A stretch of DNA of 64,000 nt, taken from the NCBI RefSeq assembly GCF_007859865.1, contig NZ_SJPI01000003.1, forward strand, positions 62,001 to 126,000, read 5' to 3'. Shown here piece by piece: positions 45,046 to 55,300 of the stretch. Every line of letters starts with the position of its first letter. The first letter of the stretch is position 1. The notes under the pieces are model-generated. The model did no database searches. It had not been told where the DNA came from and saw only the letters and a program-made list of their open reading frames with translations. The DNA is from Rubripirellula amarantea (GTDB lineage Bacteria; Planctomycetota; Planctomycetia; Pirellulales; Pirellulaceae). The position numbers were made by a program, and so were the translations under genes.

Positions 45046-45945
45046 ATGAATCCACCGCCCACCGAAGCCGCTCTGGTTTTTCAAACCCCGCACCAAAAAG
45101 CATGCCAAGAGTCACGTTTAGTGCTTGAGGCCGTAGGTATTGCCTGCGAAGCGATTCACCGCGACGGAGTATGGCAATTGTGGGTTCGGCCCGAAGATCG
45201 CGATGCTGCGATAGGGGAACTAAGCGGCTACCAGCAAGATCAGTCCCTCGAATCCAATCGCAAACGCACGCCCACTCCGGTATTTGGTGGATCATGGTGG
45301 GGCGTGATCGTGTATGCGACTACCTTAATCTTGATTGCCTCGGTCTCACTCTCGCCGCCGTCCCAGGAAATTTGGCGATCGATCGGAAGAATGCATGCCG
45401 GTGATGTAATGGCCGGACAGCTTTATCGCGTCGTGACAGCACTGACATTGCACGCCGATTCCGGGCACCTCTTGTCCAACTTGGGCTACGGCGGACTATT
45501 CGGTCTGCTCACTGGTCGAATCCTCGGTGGCGGTATTGGCTGGTTGACCATCCTGGTCGCGGGAGCAGGTGGGAACTTGATCAACGCGATGGCCAGGAAC
45601 GCTGACCATGCTTCGATCGGTGCATCAACCGCCGTATTCGCCGCCCTCGGCATCATGGTGGCTCATGCTCTGCGTCCTCGGCCGGGTAATCAGCAAACGG
45701 CCATGGAACGCTGGCGTCCGCTGATCGGTGGGGCGCTACTGATGGCGTTCACGGGAATTGGCGGCGAGAACACCGACGTGGGTGCTCACTTTGCTGGGTT
45801 TGCCGCCGGTCTCGTTTTGGGAGCCGCGGTGGCAAGGCTTCCTTATCGATGGCTCGACAGCACCAAAGTGCAGATGACCGCCGGAAGCGTAGCGATTGCG
45901 ATCGTCACCCTCGCCTGGACAATTGCGATCGCCAAGGGGAGTTGA
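45046..45945 (+). CDS. rhomboid-family intramembrane serine protease with DUF2007-like N-terminus
   Basis: 299 aa. Residues ~5-65 look like a DUF2007 cytoplasmic domain (QESRLVLEAVGIACEAI, LWVRPEDRDAAIGEL). A first membrane helix lies at ~85-105, and the rhomboid core at ~120-290 has YRVVTALTLHADSGHLLSN, the catalytic Ser in IGASTAVFAALG (GxSx3F) and the catalytic His in VGAHFAGFAAG. Both catalytic residues are present, so it is probably active. The Dabb gene begins 68 bp later on the same strand. Confidence 0.88.
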   Translation: MNPPPTEAALVFQTPHQKACQESRLVLEAVGIACEAIHRDGVWQLWVRPEDRDAAIGELSGYQQDQSLESNRKRTPTPVFGGSWWGVIVYATTLILIASVSLSPPSQEIWRSIGRMHAGDVMAGQLYRVVTALTLHADSGHLLSNLGYGGLFGLLTGRILGGGIGWLTILVAGAGGNLINAMARNADHASIGASTAVFAALGIMVAHALRPRPGNQQTAMERWRPLIGGALLMAFTGIGGENTDVGAHFAGFAAGLVLGAAVARLPYRWLDSTKVQMTAGSVAIAIVTLAWTIAIAKGS

Positions 45946-46012
45946 TGAACGGGTCCGTTTATCGGAAGCTGTGGCGGTTCTTAATTGGTTTCACTCTCTC
46001 ACAGGATCTCTC

Positions 46013-46321
46013 ATGGCCCGGCTCGCTCATCACGTCTTCTTTACGCTTCACGACCGTAGCGAGGCATCTGCCCAACATTTGATGAGCGAATGTCGTAAGT
46101 ACCTGACCGATCATCAGGGGTTGGAATCTTTCGATCTCGGCACGCGTGATAAAGAACTCAATCGCCCCGTCAACGGCGACTTCGACGTTGCACTTCACAT
46201 GGTATTCGCTGACCGACCGACCCACGATACTTATCAAGTGTCCGAACGCCACCAAACGTTCATCGCCGAGAACAAGGACAACTGGGCATCGGTCGTCGTC
46301 TATGACAGTAACTTGGTCTAG
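46013..46321 (+). CDS. Dabb-family protein (stress-responsive alpha/beta barrel)
   Basis: 102 aa from the ATG at 46013. Starts MARLAHHVFFTLHDRSE, the typical H-x-V-x-F-x-L first strand of Dabb domains, then a helix (AQHLMSECRKYL), LESFDLGTRDKEL, the FDVALHMVFADRPTHDTYQ strand-helix in parts, and a final ASVVVYDSNLV strand. Dabb dimers have varied roles, often unknown. It follows the rhomboid gene and ends ahead of a strong two-way terminator. Confidence 0.85.
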   Translation: MARLAHHVFFTLHDRSEASAQHLMSECRKYLTDHQGLESFDLGTRDKELNRPVNGDFDVALHMVFADRPTHDTYQVSERHQTFIAENKDNWASVVVYDSNLV

Positions 46322-46355
46322 TCATCTCCGACGACTTCCTGGCCTACGGCATAAA

Positions 46356-46387
46356 AAAAGCCGCGTCGTTTTTGCGACGCGGCTTTT
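46356..46387. terminator. bidirectional intrinsic terminator
   Basis: A 13-bp stem (AAAAGCCGCGTCG and its complement) with a 6-base loop (TTTTTG). The A-run on the left gives a T-tract for minus-strand transcripts and the right side ends in TTTTCTGTTTT for plus-strand ones. It separates the Dabb gene from the convergent Gly/Met-rich gene. Confidence 0.93.
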
Positions 46388-46411
46388 CTGTTTTCTCAAA
46401 GCAGTGACAAA

Positions 46412-47239
46412 TTAGCTGTCATTTCCGTAGCTGCTATAGCTACCGTTTTGCGACTTGGATTCCGAGCGTTCGGCTGCGATACGAGCTGCCTCGCTAACGA
46501 CTGCTTTCGCGGTGTGCAGTTCGATTGAGTTGAACCACTTGATCGTACCGATGTATTTGCTCTCCACTCGGTTCTTGTTCGCCAATTCTTGCCATGACAA
46601 TCCATCCATCATGTGCCAAGCAGCAGCTTGAGCCGCATTTTGAGCAACTTGGCCATAACCAAGCGATTCGCATAGCACTCGCACATCCGCCTTCGTTGTG
46701 AACTCTTCCAGCGGAACAATCTTGTATGCCATACGCGGATTCGGGTCTTGCTTGCCATGTTCCAAGCAAACGGTTTGAACAGCAAACTTCTTCATTTTCT
46801 CGGCTGGGATTCGCATCATTCCGCCCCCCATGCCGCCGCCGCCCATACCGCCGCCGCCGCCACCCATGCCGCCCATGCCGCCACCGCCGGCTTGTGCACC
46901 ACCGCCACCGCCGCCGCCACCGCCCATGCCGCCGCCGCCCATGCCACCCATCATGCCTTGAGCCAAGACAGGCACGCTGGCGAAGGCTTCGGGAAGCGCC
47001 AAATTCACTGGCTTGTCAGTCAAGTTCTTGATGATGACGTTGGCTTTGGTTGCGTCTTGCGGAATGATCTTCACATCCACTTGACCTGCGTCCATGGCCG
47101 CGAACATTTCGAGCGAGAGCGCGTCGTCCTCAGCAGTCTTATCCGCCAAAGCTGGCGAAACAAAAGTGCAAGCCATCGCAAGGCTAGCTAAGACCGCAAA
47201 TCGAAAACGAGAGAGTTGGAGAGAATGGGGGTTTGTCAC
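46412..47239 (-). CDS. secreted Gly/Met-rich protein
   Basis: 275 aa from a GTG at 47239 that has AAGGAAAC upstream; the frame is open 37 codons further but without a better start. Signal peptide ~1-32 ends ALADKTAED. A short beta-rich domain (VKIIPQDATKANVIIKNLTD in parts) at ~50-95 leads to a Gly/Met-rich low-complexity run at ~95-145, then a helical C-terminal domain (~150-275) with two Cys (VQTVCLEHG, VLCESLGYG). Planctomycetes have related secreted proteins of unknown role. The Gly/Met linker is unusual. Confidence 0.78.
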   Translation of the reverse strand: MTNPHSLQLSRFRFAVLASLAMACTFVSPALADKTAEDDALSLEMFAAMDAGQVDVKIIPQDATKANVIIKNLTDKPVNLALPEAFASVPVLAQGMMGGMGGGGMGGGGGGGGGAQAGGGGMGGMGGGGGGMGGGGMGGGMMRIPAEKMKKFAVQTVCLEHGKQDPNPRMAYKIVPLEEFTTKADVRVLCESLGYGQVAQNAAQAAAWHMMDGLSWQELANKNRVESKYIGTIKWFNSIELHTAKAVVSEAARIAAERSESKSQNGSYSSYGNDS

Positions 47240-47354
47240 GACGGGTTTCCTTGAAGTTGAATTTCGCCTCGTCAGCCGGGAAAAGGTTGCGTGATTGGCT
47301 GAGCAAAGACAGTGCAAACGGAAATCGAACCGAGACTCATACACCAGCATCCCA

Positions 47355-47660
47355 TCACCAAATATTTCTGGCGGCTAGTTTCCGTTGACTCAGGTCGATA
47401 GACGATCGAACGAACGAGGCGATCGAAGTTTTGGCCTTAAGCGATCCATGGTCATCGACCACAACCGAGCGCTTCCCCAAAGGCGACAAAACCCAATTCC
47501 GTTCACCCAAATGATAGTCCGAGGTCTGCCCGACCACCAACTCGATCACCAATAAATTCAGGGTGAAAATCGAAATGGACTCCGCCGACGGCAAAATCGT
47601 CAGAAACGGCGGATTCCGAGGCGTAAAATCAGGGCTCGTAACGCTGCGAATCAGGGTCAT
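47355..47660 (-). CDS. doubtful hypothetical protein
   Basis: A ~101-codon frame from an ATG at 47660 that overlaps the 3' end of the ankyrin gene by ~30 bases and fills an otherwise empty ~390-bp gap (47240-47628). It has one moderately hydrophobic stretch (ISIFTLNLLVIELVVG) and no known domain. It may be a chance frame. Confidence 0.25.
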   Translation of the reverse strand: MTLIRSVTSPDFTPRNPPFLTILPSAESISIFTLNLLVIELVVGQTSDYHLGERNWVLSPLGKRSVVVDDHGSLKAKTSIASFVRSSIDLSQRKLAARNIW

Positions 47661-49122
47661 TTTCATCAGCCGACTCTTTCGCCCGATCACCCATGGCTTC
47701 GGAAATGGCCAAAATGGTGGGGGGATCAGGCTTAAATGAGCCCGGGCGGTATCCTTTCGAGATGATCAGCGGTGACCAACCGTGGACATTCTTGTGGTCC
47801 CAAATCTCAGGATCGGCTCCTAACGATTCCAATAATTTGACCGTCTCGGGAAAGCATCGGTAGGCTGCCCCATGCATGGCAGTCTCGCCGTTCTTATCAA
47901 CGGCATTAATGTCTAGACCGAGGTCAACTAGCCAGCGGACCGCACGCTCGACTTCGGCGACGGTGCCGGGATGTTCGCCGACATGATGGTTGCCCACACC
48001 GGCCGCTGCTAATAGTGCTGTGCATTCATCGTGATTGGTGAGCATGGGGTCGGCTCCCAATTCCAGCAGCGTTTCCATTAAAGGTAGGTCAACGGTTTGA
48101 CTGGCTAAGAGAAACGGAGTTGCTCCGCGAGGACTCAATCTACCCTTGTCCGCTCTGCCGCGACGAAGCTGTAGATTGACGTCGGCTCCTGCCGCCACGA
48201 TTTGGCGAACGAATTCCAACGCCGGCACGGCCCCTGAACCACGCGGTCGCGGATCCCCTGTGGGATCGTCGCCGTTTTGAGGTCGACGGACCCAAGCCAT
48301 CGCATGCAAAGGAGCGAACCCGCTACTTTCATCGTTCGGATCAGCCCCCGCTTCAACAAGCTTCAGCGCCAATTCATAGTGAGCGCTTTCCACAGCCAGC
48401 ATTAGTGCACTCATTCCATCGCGTGGACTACGACCACCCGTCCGTTTTGGTTTCATCTTCGTCTTAACATCCACACCATGACCGAGCAAACGTAGTGCGG
48501 CCTCGATCTTGCCTTCACGGGCGGCAAACATCATTGCCGTGAATCCCGATGGCAACGCCACGTTCACGTCCGCGCCCGCATGAACCAATACATCAATGAC
48601 ATCGGCATGCCCTTCCGCCGCCGCCCACATCAGGGCGGTTTGTTGCTTGCGTTCCCTTACATTCACGTCGGCACCTTGATCGACTAGCGATTGCACCAGA
48701 GCAACGTTTCCGGACCGCACTGCCAGCAACAAAGGGGTGGCATTGCCGGACACGCGGACATTCGGATCGGCACCGGCGTCCAATAATTCGCGGCCGACCT
48801 CGGCGTGACCGTTCAAGGCTGCGATCGCGAGCGGAGTCAATTGATATTCGTTTCGAACATCAATTTCGTTCATCAAACGCACCAGCTTCGAAACGATCGC
48901 AACGTCGCCATGAAAAGCGGCCCAGTGGAGACCGGTCATGCCGTCGGGTTGTGATTGGTCCGCGGATTCAGGCGAAATTAACTTGGATGCAATTTCCCAG
49001 TCCGCTTTTTCGCACGCGTTGACGAAGGACAAGTCCGTGAGATACTGGCCTTCCGCTTTGTGGCATGTGGCGGGCAATAATGTCACGAGGAAAGCGAATA
49101 GAAAGGCATACCGAATTAGCAT
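47629..49122 (-). CDS. secreted ankyrin-repeat protein
   Basis: 497 aa with a signal peptide (RYAFLFAFLVTLLPATC, residues ~4-22). About ten ankyrin repeats cover ~35-480, each with the G-x-T/A-L-x-A-A-x-x-G-x-x-x-x-V/A-x-x-L pattern, for example GMTGLHWAAFHGDVAIVSKL, QTALMWAAAEGHADVIDVL and GETAMHGAAYRCFPETVKLL. The repeats are regular except for an insertion at ~210-225 (KMKPKRTGGRSPRDG) and one at ~275-300. A periplasmic scaffold role is likely but the partner is unknown. Confidence 0.88.
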   Translation of the reverse strand: MLIRYAFLFAFLVTLLPATCHKAEGQYLTDLSFVNACEKADWEIASKLISPESADQSQPDGMTGLHWAAFHGDVAIVSKLVRLMNEIDVRNEYQLTPLAIAALNGHAEVGRELLDAGADPNVRVSGNATPLLLAVRSGNVALVQSLVDQGADVNVRERKQQTALMWAAAEGHADVIDVLVHAGADVNVALPSGFTAMMFAAREGKIEAALRLLGHGVDVKTKMKPKRTGGRSPRDGMSALMLAVESAHYELALKLVEAGADPNDESSGFAPLHAMAWVRRPQNGDDPTGDPRPRGSGAVPALEFVRQIVAAGADVNLQLRRGRADKGRLSPRGATPFLLASQTVDLPLMETLLELGADPMLTNHDECTALLAAAGVGNHHVGEHPGTVAEVERAVRWLVDLGLDINAVDKNGETAMHGAAYRCFPETVKLLESLGADPEIWDHKNVHGWSPLIISKGYRPGSFKPDPPTILAISEAMGDRAKESADENDPDSQRYEP

Positions 49123-49329
49123 TGTTGCAAAACCAGTTCACGAAGCTGAAGGAAAGATCGCGGGCCGATGAAGCCTAGTCCAGGCTCTTTACCCTATCAT
49201 AAGGCACGCTGATTAGCTCTGCTGGAGTGTAATGTTGCCAGTTTTGACTCTGCTCGCTTTGACACTGCTAACCTTGTCTTTTCTAAATTTGATTTTGCCG
49301 GGACATCCCCCACCGCTTGCCGAACTGAC

Positions 49330-50556
49330 GTGCACTTGTTTCGATCTCTCTCTCGATGGCTTTCGCGCGACGCGTATGATTCTTCGGATCCCGAAGCGGG
49401 ATCTGATGCGTTGCCGCAGGACGCCCCAATTCCCACGATTTGGCTTTTCGGCAAAACAGGGAGCGGCAAGACGTCCGTCATCGCTACCGTCACAGGCGCT
49501 GAAGAAGCAGAGATTGGAAACGGGTTCCGACCCACGACGAAGCGTAGCCAGCAATACGACTTTCCAAGCGAAGAGACTCCGCTGGTTCACTTTCTCGACA
49601 CCCGTGGAATTGGTGAAGCGGTCGTCGGCCACCAGCGTGATAGCTTTAGTGTCGGCGAGGAAGAGGTTGATCAAAGCCCGAGCGATCTAGCTGATTTAGT
49701 ATTGGTAACCGCCCGAGTTTGCGATCACTCGCTTGATGAATTGATCGATCAACTTGGACGTGTTCGGGCTCAATCGAAGTCTCGCCCAATCATCCTGGCG
49801 CTAACCGCACTTCATGACGCCTACGCGGGGCAACCTCATCCCGACGAAGACTCGCTAGCGACGTTAGACAACCTTAACGATGCAATCAATTCCGAGCGAT
49901 TGCCTGAACCACTACGTCGATCGCTAGCCGCCCAGCTCGACCGTTTTGATGGGCTTTGCGATCGAGTCGTCGCGGTCGATCTGACCAAACCCGAAGATGG
50001 ATTTGATCCGCATGACCTGGGTGCCGATCGCTTGTTCCACGCGATCCTTGACCACTTACCCGCCGCGATGAGGCAAACGCTGGCGACGATGGACAAGGTC
50101 AAAGATGACCTAAAGGCGAGTCACACCAAGAGTGTTGACATCGTCATCTTAACCCATGCAACGATCGCCGCCGGAGCCGCTGCGGTCCCGCTGGCGTGGG
50201 TCGATATGCCAGTTGTGATGGCCACGCAAACTCACATGGCACATCGGATCGCCAAATTGCATCGCCAGAAACTTGATCGCACCGCGAAAGCTCAACTTTC
50301 GGCCGTGCTGGGCGGACGCGTCGCTTTGCGAATGTTGGTTCGTGGGGTCGCCAAGGCAATTCCGGTTGTTGGTTCCGCTGTGAATTCCGCAGCCGCTTTT
50401 GCGATGACATTCGCGGCTGGCAAGGTGTGCCATTGGTACTTTGGCAAAATCGCTTTGGGACATGTTCCCAGTGAAGAGGAAATAGCCAAGATGTATCGTG
50501 AACAAATCGCAAACGGACGCGAGTACTGGAAGCGCAAGCGGGCTAGCGACTCATGA
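49330..50556 (+). CDS. P-loop GTPase of the Era/YcjF-like group
   Basis: 408 aa from a GTG at 49330. The GTPase domain (~35-250) has G1 LFGKTGSGKTSVI, a DTRGIGEA G3 (DxxG form) and a predicted G4 near ALTALHDAY, which lacks the standard NKxD. The C-terminal ~150 residues hold two hydrophobic, Ala/Val-rich segments (HATIAAGAAAVPLAWVDMPVV in parts, and IPVVGSAVNSAAAFAMTFAAG) like DUF697 domains. Its stop overlaps the start of the next GTPase gene by 4 bases. Confidence 0.85.
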   Translation: MHLFRSLSRWLSRDAYDSSDPEAGSDALPQDAPIPTIWLFGKTGSGKTSVIATVTGAEEAEIGNGFRPTTKRSQQYDFPSEETPLVHFLDTRGIGEAVVGHQRDSFSVGEEEVDQSPSDLADLVLVTARVCDHSLDELIDQLGRVRAQSKSRPIILALTALHDAYAGQPHPDEDSLATLDNLNDAINSERLPEPLRRSLAAQLDRFDGLCDRVVAVDLTKPEDGFDPHDLGADRLFHAILDHLPAAMRQTLATMDKVKDDLKASHTKSVDIVILTHATIAAGAAAVPLAWVDMPVVMATQTHMAHRIAKLHRQKLDRTAKAQLSAVLGGRVALRMLVRGVAKAIPVVGSAVNSAAAFAMTFAAGKVCHWYFGKIALGHVPSEEEIAKMYREQIANGREYWKRKRASDS

Positions 50557-52130
50557 AACAACGACGCCTGGCGGTGATTTCGTTTTTGGCGTTGCTGCCG
50601 ATCTTGGTGTGCATCGGGTTCGGCGTCGTTGCAATTTTCCAAACGGGCTATGTCCTATGGTTGTGGTGGATCCTTCCTGCGTGCTGGGTCCTTGCCGGAT
50701 TGGTGAATTGGATTTGGCCGAAACCGGTCGACACGATCACGATTGCGCCGATGAAGCAGCCGCGACATTGGACACAGCGTGATCAACAGGCTGCAGAAAT
50801 CGTTCTGAAGCACCAGCGAGATTTCGCCAACCTCAAACCCGAGGACCTATCGGATCCCCAGCATTATCTACGCGTCGTGCAGTCAATGGCGGCAGATCTA
50901 GCGAATCACTACCACGGCGCAACGAAACGAGAAATTGAATCACTATCGGTGGTGGAAGTCGCCGCAGCAGCACGTTTGGCGATTGACGATATCGAAGGTT
51001 TTCTTCTTCATTCGATACCCGGCAGTCGCATGCTGTCGATAAAGCATTGGAAGTGGTTAACGCGAACGCCCGAAATTTATGCTGTCGCATCGAAGGTCTA
51101 CTGGGCCGGTGCCATTGTGCTCAACCCGATCAACTTACTGCGTTACGGGTCGGCCAAAGTCACGCTCGATCCGGTGATCAACCAAGTGAAGACTGAAACC
51201 ATTGCGACCATCTATACGCGTTTTGTAGCCAAGACCGGTTTCTACTTGATCGAGATGAACAGTGGTCGATTAAGAGGTGGTGCGGATGCGTACCGCCAAC
51301 ATTTCGGTGACCCAGACGCATCGCCACGCCGCAACGCTTCGGCCACCAGAGGCGACGACCCTGACGAAGACGAACCGTCATTACCCGTTACGATCACACT
51401 GGTGGGTCAAACGGGCGCTGGGAAGTCGAGCTTGATCAACGCTTTACTTCACAAGTCGACCAGCGAGACGGTGCATGAACATGCTCAAACCGACGCCTTG
51501 CCGAACACTCGCGAGGCTGAATCGTTCGAATGGACAATGAATGAGCAGGGCGCGTCGTTCACTTTGGTCGATACGCCCGGATACGGAGAATCAGGTGCTT
51601 CTAAGAAGCAAGTCGCAATCATCGAACGCGCGATGACGCGATCGGATCTCGTTTTGCTCGTGATGGACGCTCACACGCCTGCAAAGAAAGCCGACCAACA
51701 AACGTTGGCAACTTTGGACAGCTACTTTCACGACCATCCCCAATTCAAATCGCCGCCGATCATTGCTGTCCTGACTCACATTGACCTGATCCCGCCCGCA
51801 TCAGTTTGGAATCCGCCTTACGACCTGGATACCCCGACGGAGGCGAAAGAGGAGAACATTGAGGGGGCGATCCAATATGCTCGCGAGATATTTCCGGACG
51901 AATTCGCGGATGTCTGCGGCGTTTGTCTGTCTACTGATTTGAACCGCCAGTGGGGTGTGGATGAGTTTCTTATTCCGGCCATGGTGGCCAATGTGGACCA
52001 GGGACGTTCACTTTCGCTGCTTCGAGCGTTTGAAAAGCATGTCGACCTGAAACGAGTTCGAAAATTGCTTTCCCAGGTAGGTTCGCTGGCTCGGCATGGC
52101 GCCTCAGCGTGGATCGAACGACGACTCTAA
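50553..52130 (+). CDS. membrane-anchored GTPase
   Basis: 525 aa. Two N-terminal membrane segments (~7-30 and ~35-53), a helical region to ~275, then a GTPase domain (~285-460) with G1 LVGQTGAGKSSLINAL, G3 DTPGYGES and G4 LTHIDLI. G4 THID in place of NKxD is seen in the YfjP-like GTPases. The ATG overlaps the stop of the upstream GTPase gene. The two together look like a membrane GTPase pair; stress or membrane-remodelling roles are inference only. Confidence 0.86.
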   Translation: MKQRRLAVISFLALLPILVCIGFGVVAIFQTGYVLWLWWILPACWVLAGLVNWIWPKPVDTITIAPMKQPRHWTQRDQQAAEIVLKHQRDFANLKPEDLSDPQHYLRVVQSMAADLANHYHGATKREIESLSVVEVAAAARLAIDDIEGFLLHSIPGSRMLSIKHWKWLTRTPEIYAVASKVYWAGAIVLNPINLLRYGSAKVTLDPVINQVKTETIATIYTRFVAKTGFYLIEMNSGRLRGGADAYRQHFGDPDASPRRNASATRGDDPDEDEPSLPVTITLVGQTGAGKSSLINALLHKSTSETVHEHAQTDALPNTREAESFEWTMNEQGASFTLVDTPGYGESGASKKQVAIIERAMTRSDLVLLVMDAHTPAKKADQQTLATLDSYFHDHPQFKSPPIIAVLTHIDLIPPASVWNPPYDLDTPTEAKEENIEGAIQYAREIFPDEFADVCGVCLSTDLNRQWGVDEFLIPAMVANVDQGRSLSLLRAFEKHVDLKRVRKLLSQVGSLARHGASAWIERRL

Positions 52131-52268
52131 GCGAATTGAGCAATGTGCCAATCTGCGGAACTTATGAGGGCCCGAAACGGTCAAAAGGCGTCTAAATCCA
52201 CAGAAAATTCCATTCAGGGCGATTTCGCCACCAGTGATCCATCAATTACCATTGCTAGCAGTCCCGAG

Positions 52269-52293
52269 TTGAGACAAGAAGTCTCAATTTTTT
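52269..52293 (+). terminator. intrinsic terminator after the GTPase pair
   Basis: TTGAGAC, loop AAGAA, GTCTCAA, then six T. A perfect 7-bp stem ~140 bases after the second GTPase stop and ~100 bases before the giant surface-protein gene. Confidence 0.85.
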
Positions 52294-52393
52294 AAGGGTA
52301 CAAAACGTTCGACTGTGACGCTTTATTTTCATTGGTGTTCCTGACGCGTTTTACGTCCGTTGCTGCCGATTTCTAACTCCAACCGATATCGCT

Positions 52394-55300
52394 ATGGCTG
52401 ATTCTTCAATTTTCGTTCGACTTACCGCTGGTTTGCGAGATATCCGATCTCACCGCAATCGAAGCGAAGGTGGCTCGATTCAGCGCAAACTCTCTTCGAA
52501 AAAAAAGAATGCCCCCGCGCGTCGAAATAGAAGGCGACTTTTCACCCAGTTGCTGGAAGACCGACGAGTGTTGGCGGCGTACACCGTTATCACCGGCGGG
52601 GATGCGGGAACCGGATCGTGCACGGTTTCGGAGTGCACCCTTCGAGATGCCATTGAATCTGCCAACGCGTCGCCCGGCGCTGACACCATTTCGTTTGACG
52701 CGGCTGTTCCGGCAACGATTAGCTTGACCGCGGCGGGCGGTGGAGAATTGGCAATCACGGAATCCGTCTCGATCACGGGTCGCGGCGCCGAATCGCTAAC
52801 GATCAACGCAGCGACCACGGCGGTGAATCGGTTCCGTGTGTTTTCGATTGGCACCGGTGATATCGATGTCACGATCGAAGGAGTTTCCATCACGGGCGGA
52901 AACTTGGATTTCGATAACGGTGGCGCGATTCTTAATTCGAGCGACGGAACCCTCACCATTCGAAACAGCGTTCTCTCTGGCAACCAAGCCGGCAGTGGTG
53001 GCGCAATCTATAGCGAGTACGACGGGTCCGTTGACATCATCGACTCTGAATTAACGGGCAACTCGGCATTCGATCAATCCGGTGGCGCGATCAAAATTGT
53101 TGGTGGCGATCTTACTGTCACTAATAGCAACATCTCGAACAACGACGCTTACGGCAACGGTGGAGCGATCTATAGTCCTGGGATCGCTGCGGTCACCATC
53201 ACCGGCAGCACGATCGACAACAACGAAGTGACCGGTTACGGCTATCACGGCGGAGCCATCTACAGCGGCGAAGGTGCAGTGACGATCACGGGCAGCACCT
53301 TGTCTGGAAACACGTCTTTCGGTGACGGTGGGGCTCTCTACAGCATCGATGGCGAAGTATCGCTCACCAACGTGACGATGAACGACAACACCACCAGCTA
53401 CAACGGTGGCGCGATCTTCAATGATCGTGGTCCCATCACCATTGCTGACTCGACGCTCAACAACAACCAATCCCAGTACGGTGATGGTGGAGGTATTTCT
53501 AGTATCTCAGGTGACATCACCGTGATGCGCTCCACTATCTCGAATAACAACTCAGTGAACGATGGTGGCGGGATATCTAACGTTCGCGGGAATATGCTTG
53601 TTCGCGACTCGTTGATCAGTGGGAACACGAGCGGTGCCGATGGGGGAGGGATTGCGACGGTTGCTGGCGAGTTGACCGTGGTTAATTCAACCATCGCGAA
53701 CAACTCAGGAAACGTGCGTGGTGGCGGCATTCAAACTGACACCGCTATTTTGCGAATGGTGAACAGCACCGTCACGGGCAACTCGGCCAACGTCGCCGGA
53801 GGCGGAGTGGGAACGCTAATTGGATTGCTGGCGGAAGATGAGGATTCACAAATCTTCATTCACAACTCAATCATCGCTGAAAACATTTCCGTCACCGCTC
53901 CTGATTTGAACAGCCCGCGTGACCCCGTGGGCAATCTGGAAGTTCTCAACAGCTTGATCGGAAACGGAACCGATTCCACGCTCACCCCAACCACTTCACC
54001 TGACGCGAACGGCAATTTGGTGGGAACAGCGATCGCTCCGATTGACCCTCAGCTCGAAGCGTTAGCTGCCAACGGTGGCGCAACGTTGACGCGGGCTCCG
54101 ATGTCGTCTAGCCCAGCGATCGACGGTGGCGACAACGCGCTCGCTTTGGATTACGGTCCCGACGGTTTACCCGGTGGCGGCGATGACATACCGCTTACCG
54201 CTGACGGACGCGGCGGTTTATTCTCGCGTTTCGCGAGCAATTCTGGCGGGGGAATGATCGTTGACATGGGTGCGGTGGAAGTTCAACCCAAACCTACATT
54301 CACGGTCGACACGCTCGATGACGTCGTCAACGGAAACTTCTCACCCGGTGACCTGTCGCTTCGTGAGGTCCTTTCGTTGACCGATGCCAGCGCCGGCTTT
54401 GACACCATCCTAATTTCATCGTCACTCACCGGCACCATCACCCTTGACCCCGCTCTTGGTTCACTTGTGATCGGTGATAGTGTTAGCATCATTGGCCCCG
54501 GTGCCAACCAACTGACCATCGCCACGGCTGATGGTGATTCCTTGCGATTGATTGACATCGCCAGTAGTGCCGGGGACGTCACGATTAGCGGCGTTACGCT
54601 ATCCGGTGGTGACGCGGGCAGTGGCAATGGTGGTGCGATTCGCTCAGCCACCGATGGCCTGTTGCTGCTAAAGTATGTTGAACTGGCAGGCAACGGTGCT
54701 GCTGACGGTGGAGCCTTGTATGTTAGCGATGGATCGCTATCGCTCGCGGCAACGACGTTCGCCGACAACACTGCAACGGGCGACGGTGGTGCAGTTGCGG
54801 TCTCAGGATTGACCTCGGCAATGACCGTCGTCAACACGACAATCGCGAACAATTCGGCAGGCGGAAATGGTGGGGGAATTCATCTACCATCGGGATCGCT
54901 CACAATTGCTTCGTCAACAATCTCTGGCAACAATGCCACCGGAGACGGCGGCGGACTGTGGACGGACCCGACACAACCCGCCACCCTTTCGATCTCGAAC
55001 TCAATCGTCGCCGCGAATACTGCTGCTAGTGGTGCCGATTTTGTTGCCCCCAGCAATCCGAACACCAATCTAACGGTGCTTTCGTCGTTGATTGGAAGCA
55101 ACGATGCAACCTCATTGACCGAATCGACCGTAAGCGGTGGAGTACCGGAAGCGGATTCCGACAACAATTTTGTTGGCGGCATTGAGGGAGCAATCATTAT
55201 CCCTTTCCTATCACCGCTTGGCGACAACGGTGGCTCGCTTCGGACAATTGCCCCGCTAAGCAACTCGCTTGCACTCGATAGCGGCAACGCGGCATTGTTG

